NCBI RefSeq assembly: GCF_005937985.2
Contig: NZ_CP042172.1
Location: 558,001-622,000, forward strand
Length of the DNA: 64,000 bases
Direction of reading: 5' to 3'
Origin: Arthrobacter sp. KBS0702
GTDB taxonomy: Bacteria; Actinomycetota; Actinomycetes; Actinomycetales; Micrococcaceae
Shown here one piece after another: positions 30,801 to 39,415 of this stretch. A program made the translations under genes and the position numbers. Position 1 is the first letter of the stretch. Every line of letters begins with the position of its first letter. Below the pieces are notes generated by a model. The model was not told where the DNA came from. It did not search any database and saw only the letters and a program-made list of their open reading frames with translations.

Positions 30801-30886
30801 ACGCCAACCCTATCCCCGCGTAGTGGTGTTCCCGCTGCGGTGTAACGCAGGGCACGGCGCGCGGGCGCTCGGTTAGGATGAAAAGC

Positions 30887-31633
30887 ATGACTTACAAGCT
30901 GATTCTGCTGCGCCACGGCCACAGCGAATGGAACGCCAAGAACCTGTTCACCGGCTGGGTGGACGTTGACCTGAACGACCAGGGCCGGGCCGAGGCGGTG
31001 CGCGGTGGCGAGCTGCTGGTGGAGAACAACATCCTCCCGGACATCCTCTACACCTCGCGCCTGAAGCGGGCCATCAACACCGCGAACCTCGCGCTGGAGA
31101 AAGCGGACCGCGGCTGGATCGACGTCAAGCGCGACTGGCGCCTCAACGAACGCCACTACGGCGCGCTGCAGGGCAAGGACAAGGCCCAGACCCTGGCCGA
31201 ATACGGCGAGGAGCAGTTCATGACCTGGCGCCGCTCGTACGACACCCCGCCGCCGCCCCTCGCGGACGACTCCGAGTTTTCGCAGGTGGGGGACCCGCGC
31301 TACAAGGATCTCGGCGACGCCATGCCGCGCACCGAGTGCCTCAAGGACGTCCTGGTCCGGCTGCTGCCCTACTGGGAATCGGAGATCAAGGAGGACCTCA
31401 GGGCCGGGAAGACCGTCTTGGTCACGGCCCACGGCAACTCCCTGCGTGCGCTGGTCAAGCACCTTGACGGCATCAGCGACGAGGACATCGCCGGGCTGAA
31501 CATCCCCACCGGCATCCCGCTCGTGTACGAACTGGACGAAAACTTCAAACCGCTGAACCCGGGCGGCACCTACCTCGACCCGGAAGCCGCCGCGGAGTCC
31601 ATCAAGGCAGTGGCGAACCAGGGCAAGAAGTAG
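30887..31633 (+). CDS. gpmA: 2,3-bisphosphoglycerate-dependent phosphoglycerate mutase
   Basis: A 248-aa glycolytic enzyme interconverting 3- and 2-phosphoglycerate. [23 protein letters not shown] contains the phospho-histidine His10, Glu88 lies in [11 protein letters not shown], and the second histidine is His182 in [11 protein letters not shown]. Length and sequence are those of the dPGM family. I chose the ATG at 30887 over the in-frame ATG at 30878 because TAGGAT (30874-30879) lies exactly 7 nt upstream, as in leaderless starts. gpm next to senX3-regX3 is also found in M. tuberculosis. A bidirectional terminator follows. Confidence 0.96.
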   Translation: MTYKLILLRHGHSEWNAKNLFTGWVDVDLNDQGRAEAVRGGELLVENNILPDILYTSRLKRAINTANLALEKADRGWIDVKRDWRLNERHYGALQGKDKAQTLAEYGEEQFMTWRRSYDTPPPPLADDSEFSQVGDPRYKDLGDAMPRTECLKDVLVRLLPYWESEIKEDLRAGKTVLVTAHGNSLRALVKHLDGISDEDIAGLNIPTGIPLVYELDENFKPLNPGGTYLDPEAAAESIKAVANQGKK

Positions 31634-31655
31634 CACCTTCCGCACCCCGGAGACA

Positions 31656-31698
31656 ACGACGGCGGCCGGTCACCCCCAAGGTGACCGGCCGCCGTCGT
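31656..31698. terminator. Bidirectional terminator between gpmA and phoU
   Basis: A 19-bp perfect stem (31656-31674 and 31680-31698) with a 5-nt loop, core GGCGGCCGGTCACC. It lies midway between the two convergent stops. No T tract is present, so efficiency would rest on the stem. Confidence 0.75.
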
Positions 31699-31726
31699 AC
31701 TGTCTGCCGTGGAAACGGCGGAGGCG

Positions 31727-32389
31727 TCAGCTGTGTTCGATGCTGTTCGGGTGCCAGGCGCCGGTGACCAGGTAGGTGACCTTCTGCGCGACGGAGACGC
31801 CGTGGTCGGCAAAACGCTCAAAGTAGCGGCTCGCCAGGGCAACGTCGACGGTGGTGGCCGCGGATTCGGTCCAGTCGCTGCGCGCGATCGACTTGAAGAC
31901 GCTCAGGTGCAGGTCGTTGACGGCGCTGTTGGCCTTGAGGATGTCGCGGGCAACCTCAAGGTCCCGCGTCTCCAGCAGCACGGTGAGCTTCTCGGCGATC
32001 TCGAGGTCGAACTTGGCGAAGCTCTTAAAGGTCTCCTGCAGCGGCTCCGGGATAACGTTTGCCGGGTAGCGCAGGCGGGCGAGCTGGGCGATGTGCCGGG
32101 CGAGGTCGCCCATCCGCTCCAGCGAGGCGCTCATCCGCAACGAACCCACGATCATTCGCAGGTCGCTGGCCACGGGGCCCTGCAGGGCGAGGATGTCGAT
32201 GGCACGCTCGTCGAGGCTGTTCTGCAGGAAATCGATCCGGGCGTCGGCCGCGATGACGTCCTCGGCAAGGTCGATGTCGGCACCCTCGAAGGCCGTCGTT
32301 GCCTTCTCGAAGGCCTCGCTGACCAGCTTCGAAATTTCGACGAGCTGCTCGCCCACCTGGGCGAGCTCTTCCTGAAAAACCTTACGCAC
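31727..32389 (-). CDS. phoU: PhoU, phosphate signalling regulator
   Basis: A 220-aa protein with two PhoU three-helix repeats. Typical segments are RKVFQEELAQVGEQLVEISKLVSEAFEKAT, GDLARHIAQLARLRYP in the first repeat and YFERFADHGVSVAQKVTYLVTGAWH in the second, carrying the E/D-rich metal-binding patterns. PhoU links the phosphate transporter to the SenX3-type kinase and holds it off when phosphate is plentiful. AGGAAAGGACGC precedes the ATG. The gene is divergent from senX3-regX3 across a region with PHO-box-like repeats, so all three are likely autoregulated by RegX3. Confidence 0.95.
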   Translation of the reverse strand: MRKVFQEELAQVGEQLVEISKLVSEAFEKATTAFEGADIDLAEDVIAADARIDFLQNSLDERAIDILALQGPVASDLRMIVGSLRMSASLERMGDLARHIAQLARLRYPANVIPEPLQETFKSFAKFDLEIAEKLTVLLETRDLEVARDILKANSAVNDLHLSVFKSIARSDWTESAATTVDVALASRYFERFADHGVSVAQKVTYLVTGAWHPNSIEHS

Positions 32390-32482
32390 GGGTGCGTCCT
32401 TTCCTCGGAAACATGGCCGGGCACGCTGTGGCCGGTCCGTTTCGTTTCACCGTAGCGGCGTTCAACCTGCCACCCTTCCACT

Positions 32483-32526
32483 CTCCGGTGAACTGTTACG
32501 CCTCAATAGGTGAACGTTAGCTGAAC
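32483..32526 (-). promoter_or_regulatory. PHO-box-like array of four 11-bp repeats between phoU and senX3
   Basis: Read on the minus strand, four consecutive 11-bp units begin GTTCAGC (32516-32526), GTTCACC (32505-32515), GAGGCGT (32494-32504, degenerate) and GTTCACC (32483-32493), each followed by four variable bases. Direct 11-bp repeats with a GTTCACC core are the known binding form of PhoP/RegX3-type response regulators in actinobacteria. The array sits 60 bp upstream of senX3 and about 95 bp upstream of phoU. Confidence 0.75.
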
Positions 32527-32586
32527 CAGCCCCCCAATCGCACAAGTTTTCGATTTCCGGCGGGGCGCAGAGCATAAGCTGGAGCC

Positions 32587-33810
32587 GTGGATCCAATGCT
32601 CATCGGTGTGATCGCGGGCCTGGTCGGCCTGTCGCTCGGCATCTTCGGCGTGCTCGCCTTCCGGGTCAGTGAGCAGCAGCGCAAAATCAGCGACGTGGAG
32701 ACCGGCGACCCCTCGCTTCCGGACGGCGCCGCGGAGGTGCTCGCCGTCGTCGGCCGAGCGTTCGTCGTGGTTGACGCGATCGACGGCGTGGTGCGGGCCA
32801 GCCCCGCCGCCTACGCGTACGGCCTCGTGCGGGGGCACACCGTGGTGCACCAGCAGTTGCTGGAAATGACGGCCAAGGTCCGGCGCGACGGCGTGATCCT
32901 CGAGAAGCAGCTTGAACTGCCCCGCGGCCCGCTGGGCCAGGGAACTATCGTGGTGCAGGTCCGCGCGGCCATGCTCGGCGAGGAATATATCCTGCTGCTT
33001 GCGGACGACCGCACCGAGATCACCCGCACCGAGGAAATCCGCAACGACTTCGTGGCGAACGTCTCGCACGAGCTGAAGACCCCCGTCGGCGCCATCTCGC
33101 TGCTGGCCGAGGCGCTGGAAGCCTCGCCCGACGACGAGGAAGCCGTCCGCCGGTTCGCCAAGCGCATGCACAAGGAATCCACCCGGTTGGCCGCCCTCGT
33201 GCAGGACATCATCGAACTTTCCCGGCTGCAGGGGGCCAATGTGGCCCAGCAGGCGCACCCTGTGGACATCAACACCGTCGTCGCCGAGGCCGTGGACCGG
33301 TCCCAGCTCCCCGCCGAGAGCAAGAACATCGAGATTGTGGTGGGCGGCCGGACCAACGCGATGGTCTATGGCGACCAGGACCTGCTGGTCACGGCGCTGC
33401 GGAACCTGATCGACAACGCCATCCGGTATTCACCGGAGAACACCAGGGTGGGCGTCGGTGTGCGCGCCCGGGACGGCCTGGTGGCGGTCTCCGTGACGGA
33501 CCAGGGCGAGGGACTCAGTGCCGAGGACCAGGAGCGCGTCTTTGAACGCTTCTACCGCGTGGACTCCGCCCGCTCCCGCCACACCGGGGGCACCGGACTG
33601 GGCCTCAGCATCGTCAAGCACGTGATGGCCAACCACGGCGGCGAGGTGACGCTCTGGTCCCAGCCCGGACAGGGCTCCACCTTCACCATCCGCCTTCCCG
33701 AGATGGAGGGCCAGGACCAGCCCGCGACGGATCCCCGCCGGACCTCGCACACCGCACGACCAGAACGACGCGACGCCGCCGGCGTCCATGAACAAGGAGC
33801 TAGCGCTTGA
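32587..33810 (+). CDS. senX3: Sensor histidine kinase SenX3
   Basis: A 407-aa kinase. One N-terminal membrane segment (about residues 4-26) is followed by a PAS-like domain (about 48-140), the dimerisation domain with phospho-acceptor His161 (NVSHELKTPVG), and the ATPase domain with N box NLIDNAIRYS, G1 DQGEGL and G2 GTGLGLSI. A disordered tail ends the protein. This is the SenX3/PhoR phosphate-sensing type. The GTG start has TAAGCT 6 nt upstream (32575-32580), so the transcript may be leaderless. Its stop overlaps the start of regX3. Confidence 0.94.
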   Translation: MDPMLIGVIAGLVGLSLGIFGVLAFRVSEQQRKISDVETGDPSLPDGAAEVLAVVGRAFVVVDAIDGVVRASPAAYAYGLVRGHTVVHQQLLEMTAKVRRDGVILEKQLELPRGPLGQGTIVVQVRAAMLGEEYILLLADDRTEITRTEEIRNDFVANVSHELKTPVGAISLLAEALEASPDDEEAVRRFAKRMHKESTRLAALVQDIIELSRLQGANVAQQAHPVDINTVVAEAVDRSQLPAESKNIEIVVGGRTNAMVYGDQDLLVTALRNLIDNAIRYSPENTRVGVGVRARDGLVAVSVTDQGEGLSAEDQERVFERFYRVDSARSRHTGGTGLGLSIVKHVMANHGGEVTLWSQPGQGSTFTIRLPEMEGQDQPATDPRRTSHTARPERRDAAGVHEQGASA

Positions 33811-34487
33811 GCCGGATTCTTATTGTCGAGGACGAGGAATCGTTCAGTGACCCCCTCTCTTACCTGCTGGGCAAGGAAGGATTCGAGGTGGAAGTCGTGG
33901 ACAACGGCCTCGACGCCATCACCGAATTCGACCGCAACGGCGCCGACCTGGTCCTCCTGGACCTGCAGTTGCCCGGGCAGTCCGGGACCGAGGTGTGCCG
34001 CCAGCTGCGCCAGCGCTCCTCCGTCCCGGTGATCATGCTGACCGCCAAGGACGCTGAAATCGACAAGGTGGTGGGGCTGGAACTCGGTGCCGACGACTAC
34101 GTCACCAAGCCCTATTCCTCGCGGGAGCTGGTGGCCCGGGTCCGGGCCGTGCTGCGCCGCCACGGCGAGCCCGAGGAGCTGGTCTCCAGCACCGTCCAGG
34201 CCGGCCCGGTCCGGATGGACATCGAGCGGCACGTCGTCAGCGTCCAGGGCGACCAGGTGTCGCTGCCGCTGAAGGAATTCGAGTTGCTCGAGATGCTGCT
34301 GCGCAACTCCGGCCGGGTGCTGACCCGGGGGCAGCTGATCGACCGGGTCTGGGGCTCCGACTACGTGGGCGACACCAAGACCCTGGACGTGCACGTCAAG
34401 CGGCTGCGCAGCAAGATCGAACCGGACCCCTCCGCGCCGCGGTACCTGATCACCGTCCGCGGGCTGGGCTACAAGTTCGAGCCCTAG
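33807..34487 (+). CDS. regX3: Response regulator RegX3
   Basis: A 226-aa OmpR/PhoB-type regulator. The receiver domain has phospho-acceptor Asp52 (LVLLDLQLPG), T79 (IMLTAKD) and Lys101 (VTKPYSSREL). The C-terminal winged helix binds DNA (LPLKEFELLEMLLRNSGRVLTRGQLIDRVWGSDYVGDTKTLDVHVKRLRSKIE). The start is TTG at 33807, overlapping the senX3 stop TGA, with AAGGAG upstream, so the pair is translationally coupled. It should activate phosphate-starvation genes; the repeat array at 32483-32526 is the most obvious target here. A strong terminator follows. Confidence 0.94.
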   Translation: MSRILIVEDEESFSDPLSYLLGKEGFEVEVVDNGLDAITEFDRNGADLVLLDLQLPGQSGTEVCRQLRQRSSVPVIMLTAKDAEIDKVVGLELGADDYVTKPYSSRELVARVRAVLRRHGEPEELVSSTVQAGPVRMDIERHVVSVQGDQVSLPLKEFELLEMLLRNSGRVLTRGQLIDRVWGSDYVGDTKTLDVHVKRLRSKIEPDPSAPRYLITVRGLGYKFEP

Positions 34488-34514
34488 CCGGCCGGCGCCG
34501 GCCGGGCGCTTAAT

Positions 34515-34557
34515 GCACAAAGGAGGGGCACCCGGTGTGGGTGCCCCTCCTTTGTGC
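34515..34557. terminator. Bidirectional terminator between regX3 and the LpqE-like gene
   Basis: A 19-bp perfect stem (34515-34533 and 34539-34557) around a 5-nt loop, starting GCACAAAGGAGGGGCACCC. The A/T-rich outer arms give T-rich ends on both strands, so it works for both convergent genes. Confidence 0.85.
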
Positions 34558-34587
34558 GTTCCGCCGCGCCGCGTGCGGCGCCGGAGG

Positions 34588-35184
34588 CTAGCGGGTGCTG
34601 GTCGGCGACGGGGTCGCCGTTGCCGTAGCCGACGTCGTGGCCGACGGCGTCGGCGTCGCAGTTCCGGAGGCCGTGCCGGAGCTCGTGGGCTCGGCAATCG
34701 GCAGGTACTTCTTGTAATCGGTGATCGAAGCGTCCAGGACCGGCATCTTGAACTTGGCGTCCGCGTTGGTGCCGTCCTCGCGGATGGTCACCTCGACCAA
34801 GGAACCGGGCTTGCCGCCGGAGGTGCTGAGGATCGCCGCGTCGGTGCTGTCGTTCAGCAGGACGTAGGAGTTTTTCTTGACCGAGACCTGGGTCTGGGAA
34901 CCGCTGGCGCCGTTAATGGTCAGCTTCACGTCGTTGGACGAGGTGTTGTACACGGCACCGATCACCCGGCCCGGCTTGCTCTCGCCGTCGGAGATGATCA
35001 TCATGTTGCGGAGCTGCAGCGGGCCGAGGTCGGTCCGGGTTCCGTCCGACGCCGAATACTGCACGGAGGTCTGCTGGGGGTTGATGTAGCCGCAACCGGT
35101 CACCGACAGCAGGCCAATGCCAAGTGCAGCCGTTGCCATTGCCAGCTTGCCGCGCCGGCCCCGAGTCATCGCAGTGAAACGCAC
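34588..35184 (-). CDS. lpqE: LpqE-like lipoprotein
   Basis: A 198-aa lipoprotein with lipobox VTGC (Cys31) after a basic N-terminus and hydrophobic stretch. The mature part (YINPQQTSVQYSASDGTRTDLGPLQLRNMMIISDGESKPGRVIGAVYNTSSNDVKLTI) matches the LpqE/DUF461 kind of small extracytoplasmic beta domain. The last 35 residues are a Thr/Ser/Pro/Ala low-complexity tail. I chose GTG at 35184 because AAGGAG lies 8 nt upstream; the open frame extends 10 codons further. Its position beside carD matches lpqE in M. tuberculosis. Function unknown. Confidence 0.78.
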   Translation of the reverse strand: MRFTAMTRGRRGKLAMATAALGIGLLSVTGCGYINPQQTSVQYSASDGTRTDLGPLQLRNMMIISDGESKPGRVIGAVYNTSSNDVKLTINGASGSQTQVSVKKNSYVLLNDSTDAAILSTSGGKPGSLVEVTIREDGTNADAKFKMPVLDASITDYKKYLPIAEPTSSGTASGTATPTPSATTSATATATPSPTSTR

Positions 35185-35451
35185 GTCACGCACTCCTTGA
35201 GAGTCTTGAAACATTATTCAGCCATAGCCTATCCGCAATGGCGCTCAAACGCGGACTCGGTGACAGCCGGCCATCGGACCAGCAGGCCCTTGGCAGCGGA
35301 TGCCCAATGCACTATTATCCGCGTTCGTCAAGGGGTTTAAGGGGTCGATTCGGGCTGTTTTCCGCGGATTCATGCGGTTTCGGAGCAGGATCCATGGCAG
35401 TTGTATGCCTTAATCGTGATAAACTGGTCTGCGGGAAAGGGGAATGTCCAC

Positions 35452-35934
35452 ATGGTTTTTGAGGTCGGCGAGACAGTAGTTTACCCTCACCACGGTGCAG
35501 CCAAAATTGAAGAAATCAAGATGCGCACTGTCAAGGGCGAAGAGAAGATGTATCTCAAGCTCAAGGTGGCTCAGGGTGATCTGACCATTGAAGTTCCAGC
35601 AGAAAACGTTGACCTTGTTGGGGTCCGGGACGTAGTGGGCAAGGAAGGCCTGGAGCACGTATTCGACGTGCTGCGGGCCGAGTTCACTGAAGAGCCCACC
35701 AACTGGTCGCGTCGTTACAAGGCAAACCTGGAGAAGCTTGCTTCCGGTGACGTCATCAAGGTGGCAGAGGTCGTCCGCGACCTGTGGCGCCGAGACCACG
35801 ACCGGGGTCTCTCCGCAGGGGAGAAGCGCATGCTGGCCAAGGCCCGCCAGATCCTGATTTCAGAACTGGCACTGGCTGAGAAGACTGATGAAGAGAAGGC
35901 CGCAAGCGTTCTCGACGAAGTCCTGGCTTCCTAA
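35452..35934 (+). CDS. carD: CarD family RNA polymerase-binding regulator
   Basis: A 160-aa protein. The N-terminal Tudor-like domain ([22 protein letters not shown] to [16 protein letters not shown], about residues 1-70) binds the beta subunit of RNA polymerase. The helical C-terminal domain ([59 protein letters not shown]) contacts promoter DNA and stabilises the open complex at rRNA and other promoters. GAAAGGGGAA lies upstream of the ATG. Its own terminator follows, so the gene is probably a single-gene unit despite the conserved ispD-ispF neighbourhood. Confidence 0.96.
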   Translation: MVFEVGETVVYPHHGAAKIEEIKMRTVKGEEKMYLKLKVAQGDLTIEVPAENVDLVGVRDVVGKEGLEHVFDVLRAEFTEEPTNWSRRYKANLEKLASGDVIKVAEVVRDLWRRDHDRGLSAGEKRMLAKARQILISELALAEKTDEEKAASVLDEVLAS

Positions 35935-35947
35935 CTAAGAATCGAAC

Positions 35948-35980
35948 CCCGGTGGCGTAACGGCCGCCGGGCTTCTTTTT
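35948..35980 (+). terminator. Terminator of carD
   Basis: CCCGGTGGC (35948-35956) pairs with GCCGCCGGG (35963-35971), one G-U pair, 6-nt loop, then CTTCTTTTT. It lies 14 bp after the carD stop. Confidence 0.85.
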
Positions 35981-36048
35981 GCCCAAAAACCGGCCCAACT
36001 GCGGGCTGCCTGGGCTGATGTCTCGCCCCGGGACGTAGTCTTGTCCGC

Positions 36049-36867
36049 ATGAACACTGCATCGAGAGCCGACGTCACCGCGGTCATTCTCGTCGCCGCGG
36101 GATCCGGCCAGCGCCTGGGCTACGGCATGCCGAAGGCCAAGGTGCCCCTCGGCGGCGACAGCATCCTCACCCACGCCCTGCGCGGCGTGGCCGCCGCCGG
36201 CATCGCCCGGCAGATCTGCGTTGCCATCCCGCCCGGTGACCCGGAACTGAGAGCCCAGTGCGAGGCCTTCGAAGCGGAACTGCAGGCCGAGCACCGGCGA
36301 ACCGCCGGGTCGGGGGAGGGGGTGCAGCTGCCGGCTGTGACCGTCGTCGACGGCGGTTCCAGCCGCGCCGAGTCGGTGCGGGCCGCGCTGTCCGCCCTCT
36401 TGCCGGGCATGCAGGCCGTCCTCGTCCACGATGCTGCCCGGGCGCTGGCCCCCGAAGCCGTCTTCCATCGCGTGGCTGCCGCCCTCGCCGCCGGTGCGGT
36501 GGCGGTGATCCCCGTGATGCCGGTCGTGGACACGATCAAGACCGTGGACCCCAGCTTGGGCGCCGACGCCGACATCGCCCCCGAGGTCGTCACCGGCACC
36601 GCGCCCCGGGAAATGCTGCGTGCCGTCCAGACCCCGCAAGGCTTCGACCTCGCCACCCTGCGGCGGGCCCACGAGGCTGCGGCGGAATACGACAACGCCC
36701 GAGAGGCTGCAGTCACGGACGACGCCATGCTGGTGGAGCAGCTCGGCGTCCCGGTGTACGCCGTGCGCGGGGCGAGTCAGTCACTGAAGATCACCACACC
36801 GTTGGATCTCATCCTCGCCGAGGGTCTCCTTGAAGGCCCGCTCGGCGCGCGTTGGGTGGAGGGCTAA
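36049..36867 (+). CDS. ispD: 2-C-methyl-D-erythritol 4-phosphate cytidylyltransferase
   Basis: A 272-aa enzyme of the non-mevalonate isoprenoid (MEP) pathway, forming CDP-methylerythritol. The nucleotide-binding motif ILVAAGSGQRLGYGMPKAK (13-31), VLVHDAARAL and the C-terminal PLDLILAEGLL are typical. It is slightly longer than E. coli IspD because of an insertion around residues 75-90. The ATG has TAGTCT 7 nt upstream (36036-36041) and no Shine-Dalgarno sequence, suggesting a leaderless promoter right after the carD terminator. Its TAA stop touches the ispF ATG. Confidence 0.95.
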   Translation: MNTASRADVTAVILVAAGSGQRLGYGMPKAKVPLGGDSILTHALRGVAAAGIARQICVAIPPGDPELRAQCEAFEAELQAEHRRTAGSGEGVQLPAVTVVDGGSSRAESVRAALSALLPGMQAVLVHDAARALAPEAVFHRVAAALAAGAVAVIPVMPVVDTIKTVDPSLGADADIAPEVVTGTAPREMLRAVQTPQGFDLATLRRAHEAAAEYDNAREAAVTDDAMLVEQLGVPVYAVRGASQSLKITTPLDLILAEGLLEGPLGARWVEG

Positions 36868-37377
36868 ATGGGCGGAAACCAGCAGCCCCGGATGCTGCTC
36901 CCGCGGACAGGGATCGGCATCGACGTCCACGCCTACGCCCCAGCGCACGCCCCGCAGCCGCTGTGGCTCGGGGGCCTGCACTGGGACGGCGAGCGGGGCC
37001 TGGCGGGCCATTCCGACGGCGACCCGGTGGCCCACGCCGCCGCAGACGCGCTCTTCTCCGCCAGCGGCCTCGGGGACCTCGGGACGCACTTCGGCACCGA
37101 CCGCCCGGAATACGCGGGGGCCTCGGGCGTCACGCTGCTTGCCGAAGCGGCCCGGATCGTCCGCGCCGGCGGCTTCGAGATCGGCAACATTGCGGTGCAG
37201 TTCGTAGCGAACCGCCCGAAGTTCGGCCCGCGCCGGGAGGAATCCCAGCGGGTCCTCAGCGAAGCCGCCGGCGCACCCGTGAGTGTCTCGGCCACCACCA
37301 GTGACGGCCTCGGGTTCACCGGCCGCGGCGAAGGCATCGCGGCCACGGCCACCGCCCTGGTCTACCCGGCCGGCTGA
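36868..37377 (+). CDS. ispF: 2-C-methyl-D-erythritol 2,4-cyclodiphosphate synthase
   Basis: A 169-aa enzyme of the MEP pathway. GIGIDVHAY provides metal ligands Asp19 and His21, and [16 protein letters not shown] the third, His56. [28 protein letters not shown] is the conserved C-terminal part. The first 11 residues are an extra N-terminal extension. The ATG immediately follows the ispD stop without a gap, so the two genes are co-transcribed and translated together. Confidence 0.96.
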   Translation: MGGNQQPRMLLPRTGIGIDVHAYAPAHAPQPLWLGGLHWDGERGLAGHSDGDPVAHAAADALFSASGLGDLGTHFGTDRPEYAGASGVTLLAEAARIVRAGGFEIGNIAVQFVANRPKFGPRREESQRVLSEAAGAPVSVSATTSDGLGFTGRGEGIAATATALVYPAG

Positions 37378-37443
37378 GCCGGAGCAGGCGAACTGCCCTA
37401 CGCTTAAGGGACAACCCCCTCCGGAACCGTCAGGAGACCTCCC

Positions 37444-37791
37444 GTGAAAAAGCTGCTGCCCGCCGTCGTCCTTGTTGCAGGAACGCTGCTGGCCGGGTGC
37501 TCCGGCTCCCCGGCCCCGTCGGCCACGCCCCGGATGAGTGTCGAGGAAAGCTGCAAGTTCCTCAACACCGATACCTTCGTCCCCAAGGGGAGCGATAAGG
37601 AGAAGGCCGGCCAGATCGGCCAGCACTACCAGGAGGTCGCGGACAAGGTGGCGCCGGAAGTCGCCGAACCGATCCAGAAGATGGCGGACATTATGAAGCA
37701 GGTGGGCAACAGCTCGACCGGGATCCAGACCTCCGAGCAGCTGACGCAGCTCAGGCAGCAGATGGACCAGATCGGCCAGCACTGCAAGTAG
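37444..37791 (+). CDS. Small lipoprotein of unknown function
   Basis: A 115-aa lipoprotein starting with GTG at 37444. The signal MKKLLPAVVLVAGTLLAGC has lipobox LAGC (Cys19). The mature part is mostly helical and hydrophilic, with a Cys in ESCKFL and another at the C-terminus (GQHCK), which could pair outside the cell. CAGGAG lies 10 nt before the start. No family is recognised. It is inserted between ispF and cysS, which are adjacent in M. tuberculosis, so it is a lineage-specific addition to this conserved block. Confidence 0.75.
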   Translation: MKKLLPAVVLVAGTLLAGCSGSPAPSATPRMSVEESCKFLNTDTFVPKGSDKEKAGQIGQHYQEVADKVAPEVAEPIQKMADIMKQVGNSSTGIQTSEQLTQLRQQMDQIGQHCK

Positions 37792-37834
37792 GTCGGCGGA
37801 CCTGCGCTCTAAGGGCATCGGCTAATCTGGAGCG

Positions 37835-39292
37835 GTGACCCTGCGCTTTTACGACACCGCCTCCGCCGAAGTCCGCGACTTCGTCCCCCTGGTTCCAGGC
37901 AATGTGAGCCTGTACTACTGCGGCGCCACGGTGCAGGGAATGCCGCACGTCGGGCACATCCGCTCCGCGATCGCCTTTGACCAGCTCACCCGCTGGCTGC
38001 AGTACCGGGACTACCGGGTCACGGTGGTCCGCAACGTCACCGACATCGACGACAAGATCCTTGCCAAGTCCGCGGAGTCGTTCGCCGCGGACTTCGCCGC
38101 CGAGCCGGGCACGGTCCGGAATGAGGAATGGTGGGCCTTGGCCTACCGCTACGAGCAGGAATTCCTCAAGGCCTACGACGCCTTGGGCGTCTCGCGCCCC
38201 ACCTACGAGCCGCGCGCCACCGGCCACATTCCCGAGATGCACGCCCTGATCCAGCAACTCATCGACCGCGGCCACGCCTACCCTGCCCTCGACGGCTCCG
38301 GCGACGTCTACTTCGACGTACGCTCCTGGTCCAAGTACGGCTCCCTGACGCGGCAGAACATCGACGACATGCAGGGCGCGGCGGATGCCGACCCGCGCGG
38401 CAAGAAGGACCCCCGCGACTTCGCCCTCTGGAAGGGCCACAAGGACGGCGAGCCGACGACGGCGAGCTGGGCCTCGCCGTGGGGCGCCGGCCGGCCGGGC
38501 TGGCACCTGGAGTGCTCCGCGATGGTCACCAAATACCTTGGGGCCGAATTCGACATCCACGGCGGTGGCCTGGACCTGCGCTTCCCGCACCACGAGAACG
38601 AGATGGCCCAGTCGCAGGCCGCGGGCCACGGCTTCGCGAACTTCTGGATGCACAACGGCATGGTCACCTACGCGGGCGAGAAGATGTCCAAGTCCATCGG
38701 CAACACCATCAGCCCCGCCGAAATGCTGGAGCTGGCTCCGCCCCGCGTGGTTCGCTACTACCTCGGCCAGGCCCACTACCGCTCGGTGCTGGACTACCAG
38801 CCCACCTCGCTGCAGGAGGCCTCGGCAGCGGTGGAGCGGATTGAAGGCTTCATCAGCCGCGCCGCCCGGGCTCTTTCCGGAGCCGACGCCGGCGCTGCCG
38901 ACGCCGGCCATGGCAGCGTCCCGGATGCCTTCGCCGCCGCCATGGATGACGACCTGAACGTGCCGCAGGCCCTCGCCGTCCTGCACGACACCGTCCGCGC
39001 CGGCAACACCTCGCTCACCGCCGGCCAGCTCGATGATGCCCGGCAGGCCCTGGCGGGCGTCACGGACATGATGCGTGTCCTTGGTCTCAACGACACGGCG
39101 GCCCCGGCAGTGGACGAGCAGGCCACCACCGCCCTCGGAGTCCTGGTCGAAGCCCAGCTCGCGGCCCGCGCGCAGGCCCGTGCCGGCAAGGACTGGGCCG
39201 CGTCTGACGCGATCCGGGACACGCTGGCGGCTGCCGGCGTCGTCGTCGAGGATGGCGCGGACGGCGCCAGCTGGAGCCTGAAGCGCGGCTGA
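37835..39292 (+). CDS. cysS: Cysteinyl-tRNA synthetase
   Basis: A 485-aa class I aminoacyl-tRNA synthetase. Zinc ligand Cys29 (YYCGATVQG), the HIGH-type motif HVGH (38-41), a second zinc Cys227 (LECSAM) and [13 protein letters not shown], and KMSKS at 283-287 are all present. The C-terminal DALR-like anticodon domain is of normal length. The GTG start has TAATCT 6 nt upstream (37823-37828), consistent with a leaderless transcript. Conserved gene order with ispD-ispF and rlmB supports the assignment as the housekeeping enzyme rather than MshC of mycothiol synthesis, whose zinc site and length differ. Confidence 0.95.
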   Translation: MTLRFYDTASAEVRDFVPLVPGNVSLYYCGATVQGMPHVGHIRSAIAFDQLTRWLQYRDYRVTVVRNVTDIDDKILAKSAESFAADFAAEPGTVRNEEWWALAYRYEQEFLKAYDALGVSRPTYEPRATGHIPEMHALIQQLIDRGHAYPALDGSGDVYFDVRSWSKYGSLTRQNIDDMQGAADADPRGKKDPRDFALWKGHKDGEPTTASWASPWGAGRPGWHLECSAMVTKYLGAEFDIHGGGLDLRFPHHENEMAQSQAAGHGFANFWMHNGMVTYAGEKMSKSIGNTISPAEMLELAPPRVVRYYLGQAHYRSVLDYQPTSLQEASAAVERIEGFISRAARALSGADAGAADAGHGSVPDAFAAAMDDDLNVPQALAVLHDTVRAGNTSLTAGQLDDARQALAGVTDMMRVLGLNDTAAPAVDEQATTALGVLVEAQLAARAQARAGKDWAASDAIRDTLAAAGVVVEDGADGASWSLKRG

Positions 39293-39415
39293 CGCCGTGC
39301 GCCGCGGTAGCCCGAAGCGGGCCGACGGCGGCCCCCGCGGTCGAAGATTTAACTCGAGTCAGTAGACTGGAGTTCAGACTTATCAACGAATCGCGTAGTT
39401 AAAAGGGTGAAACTC

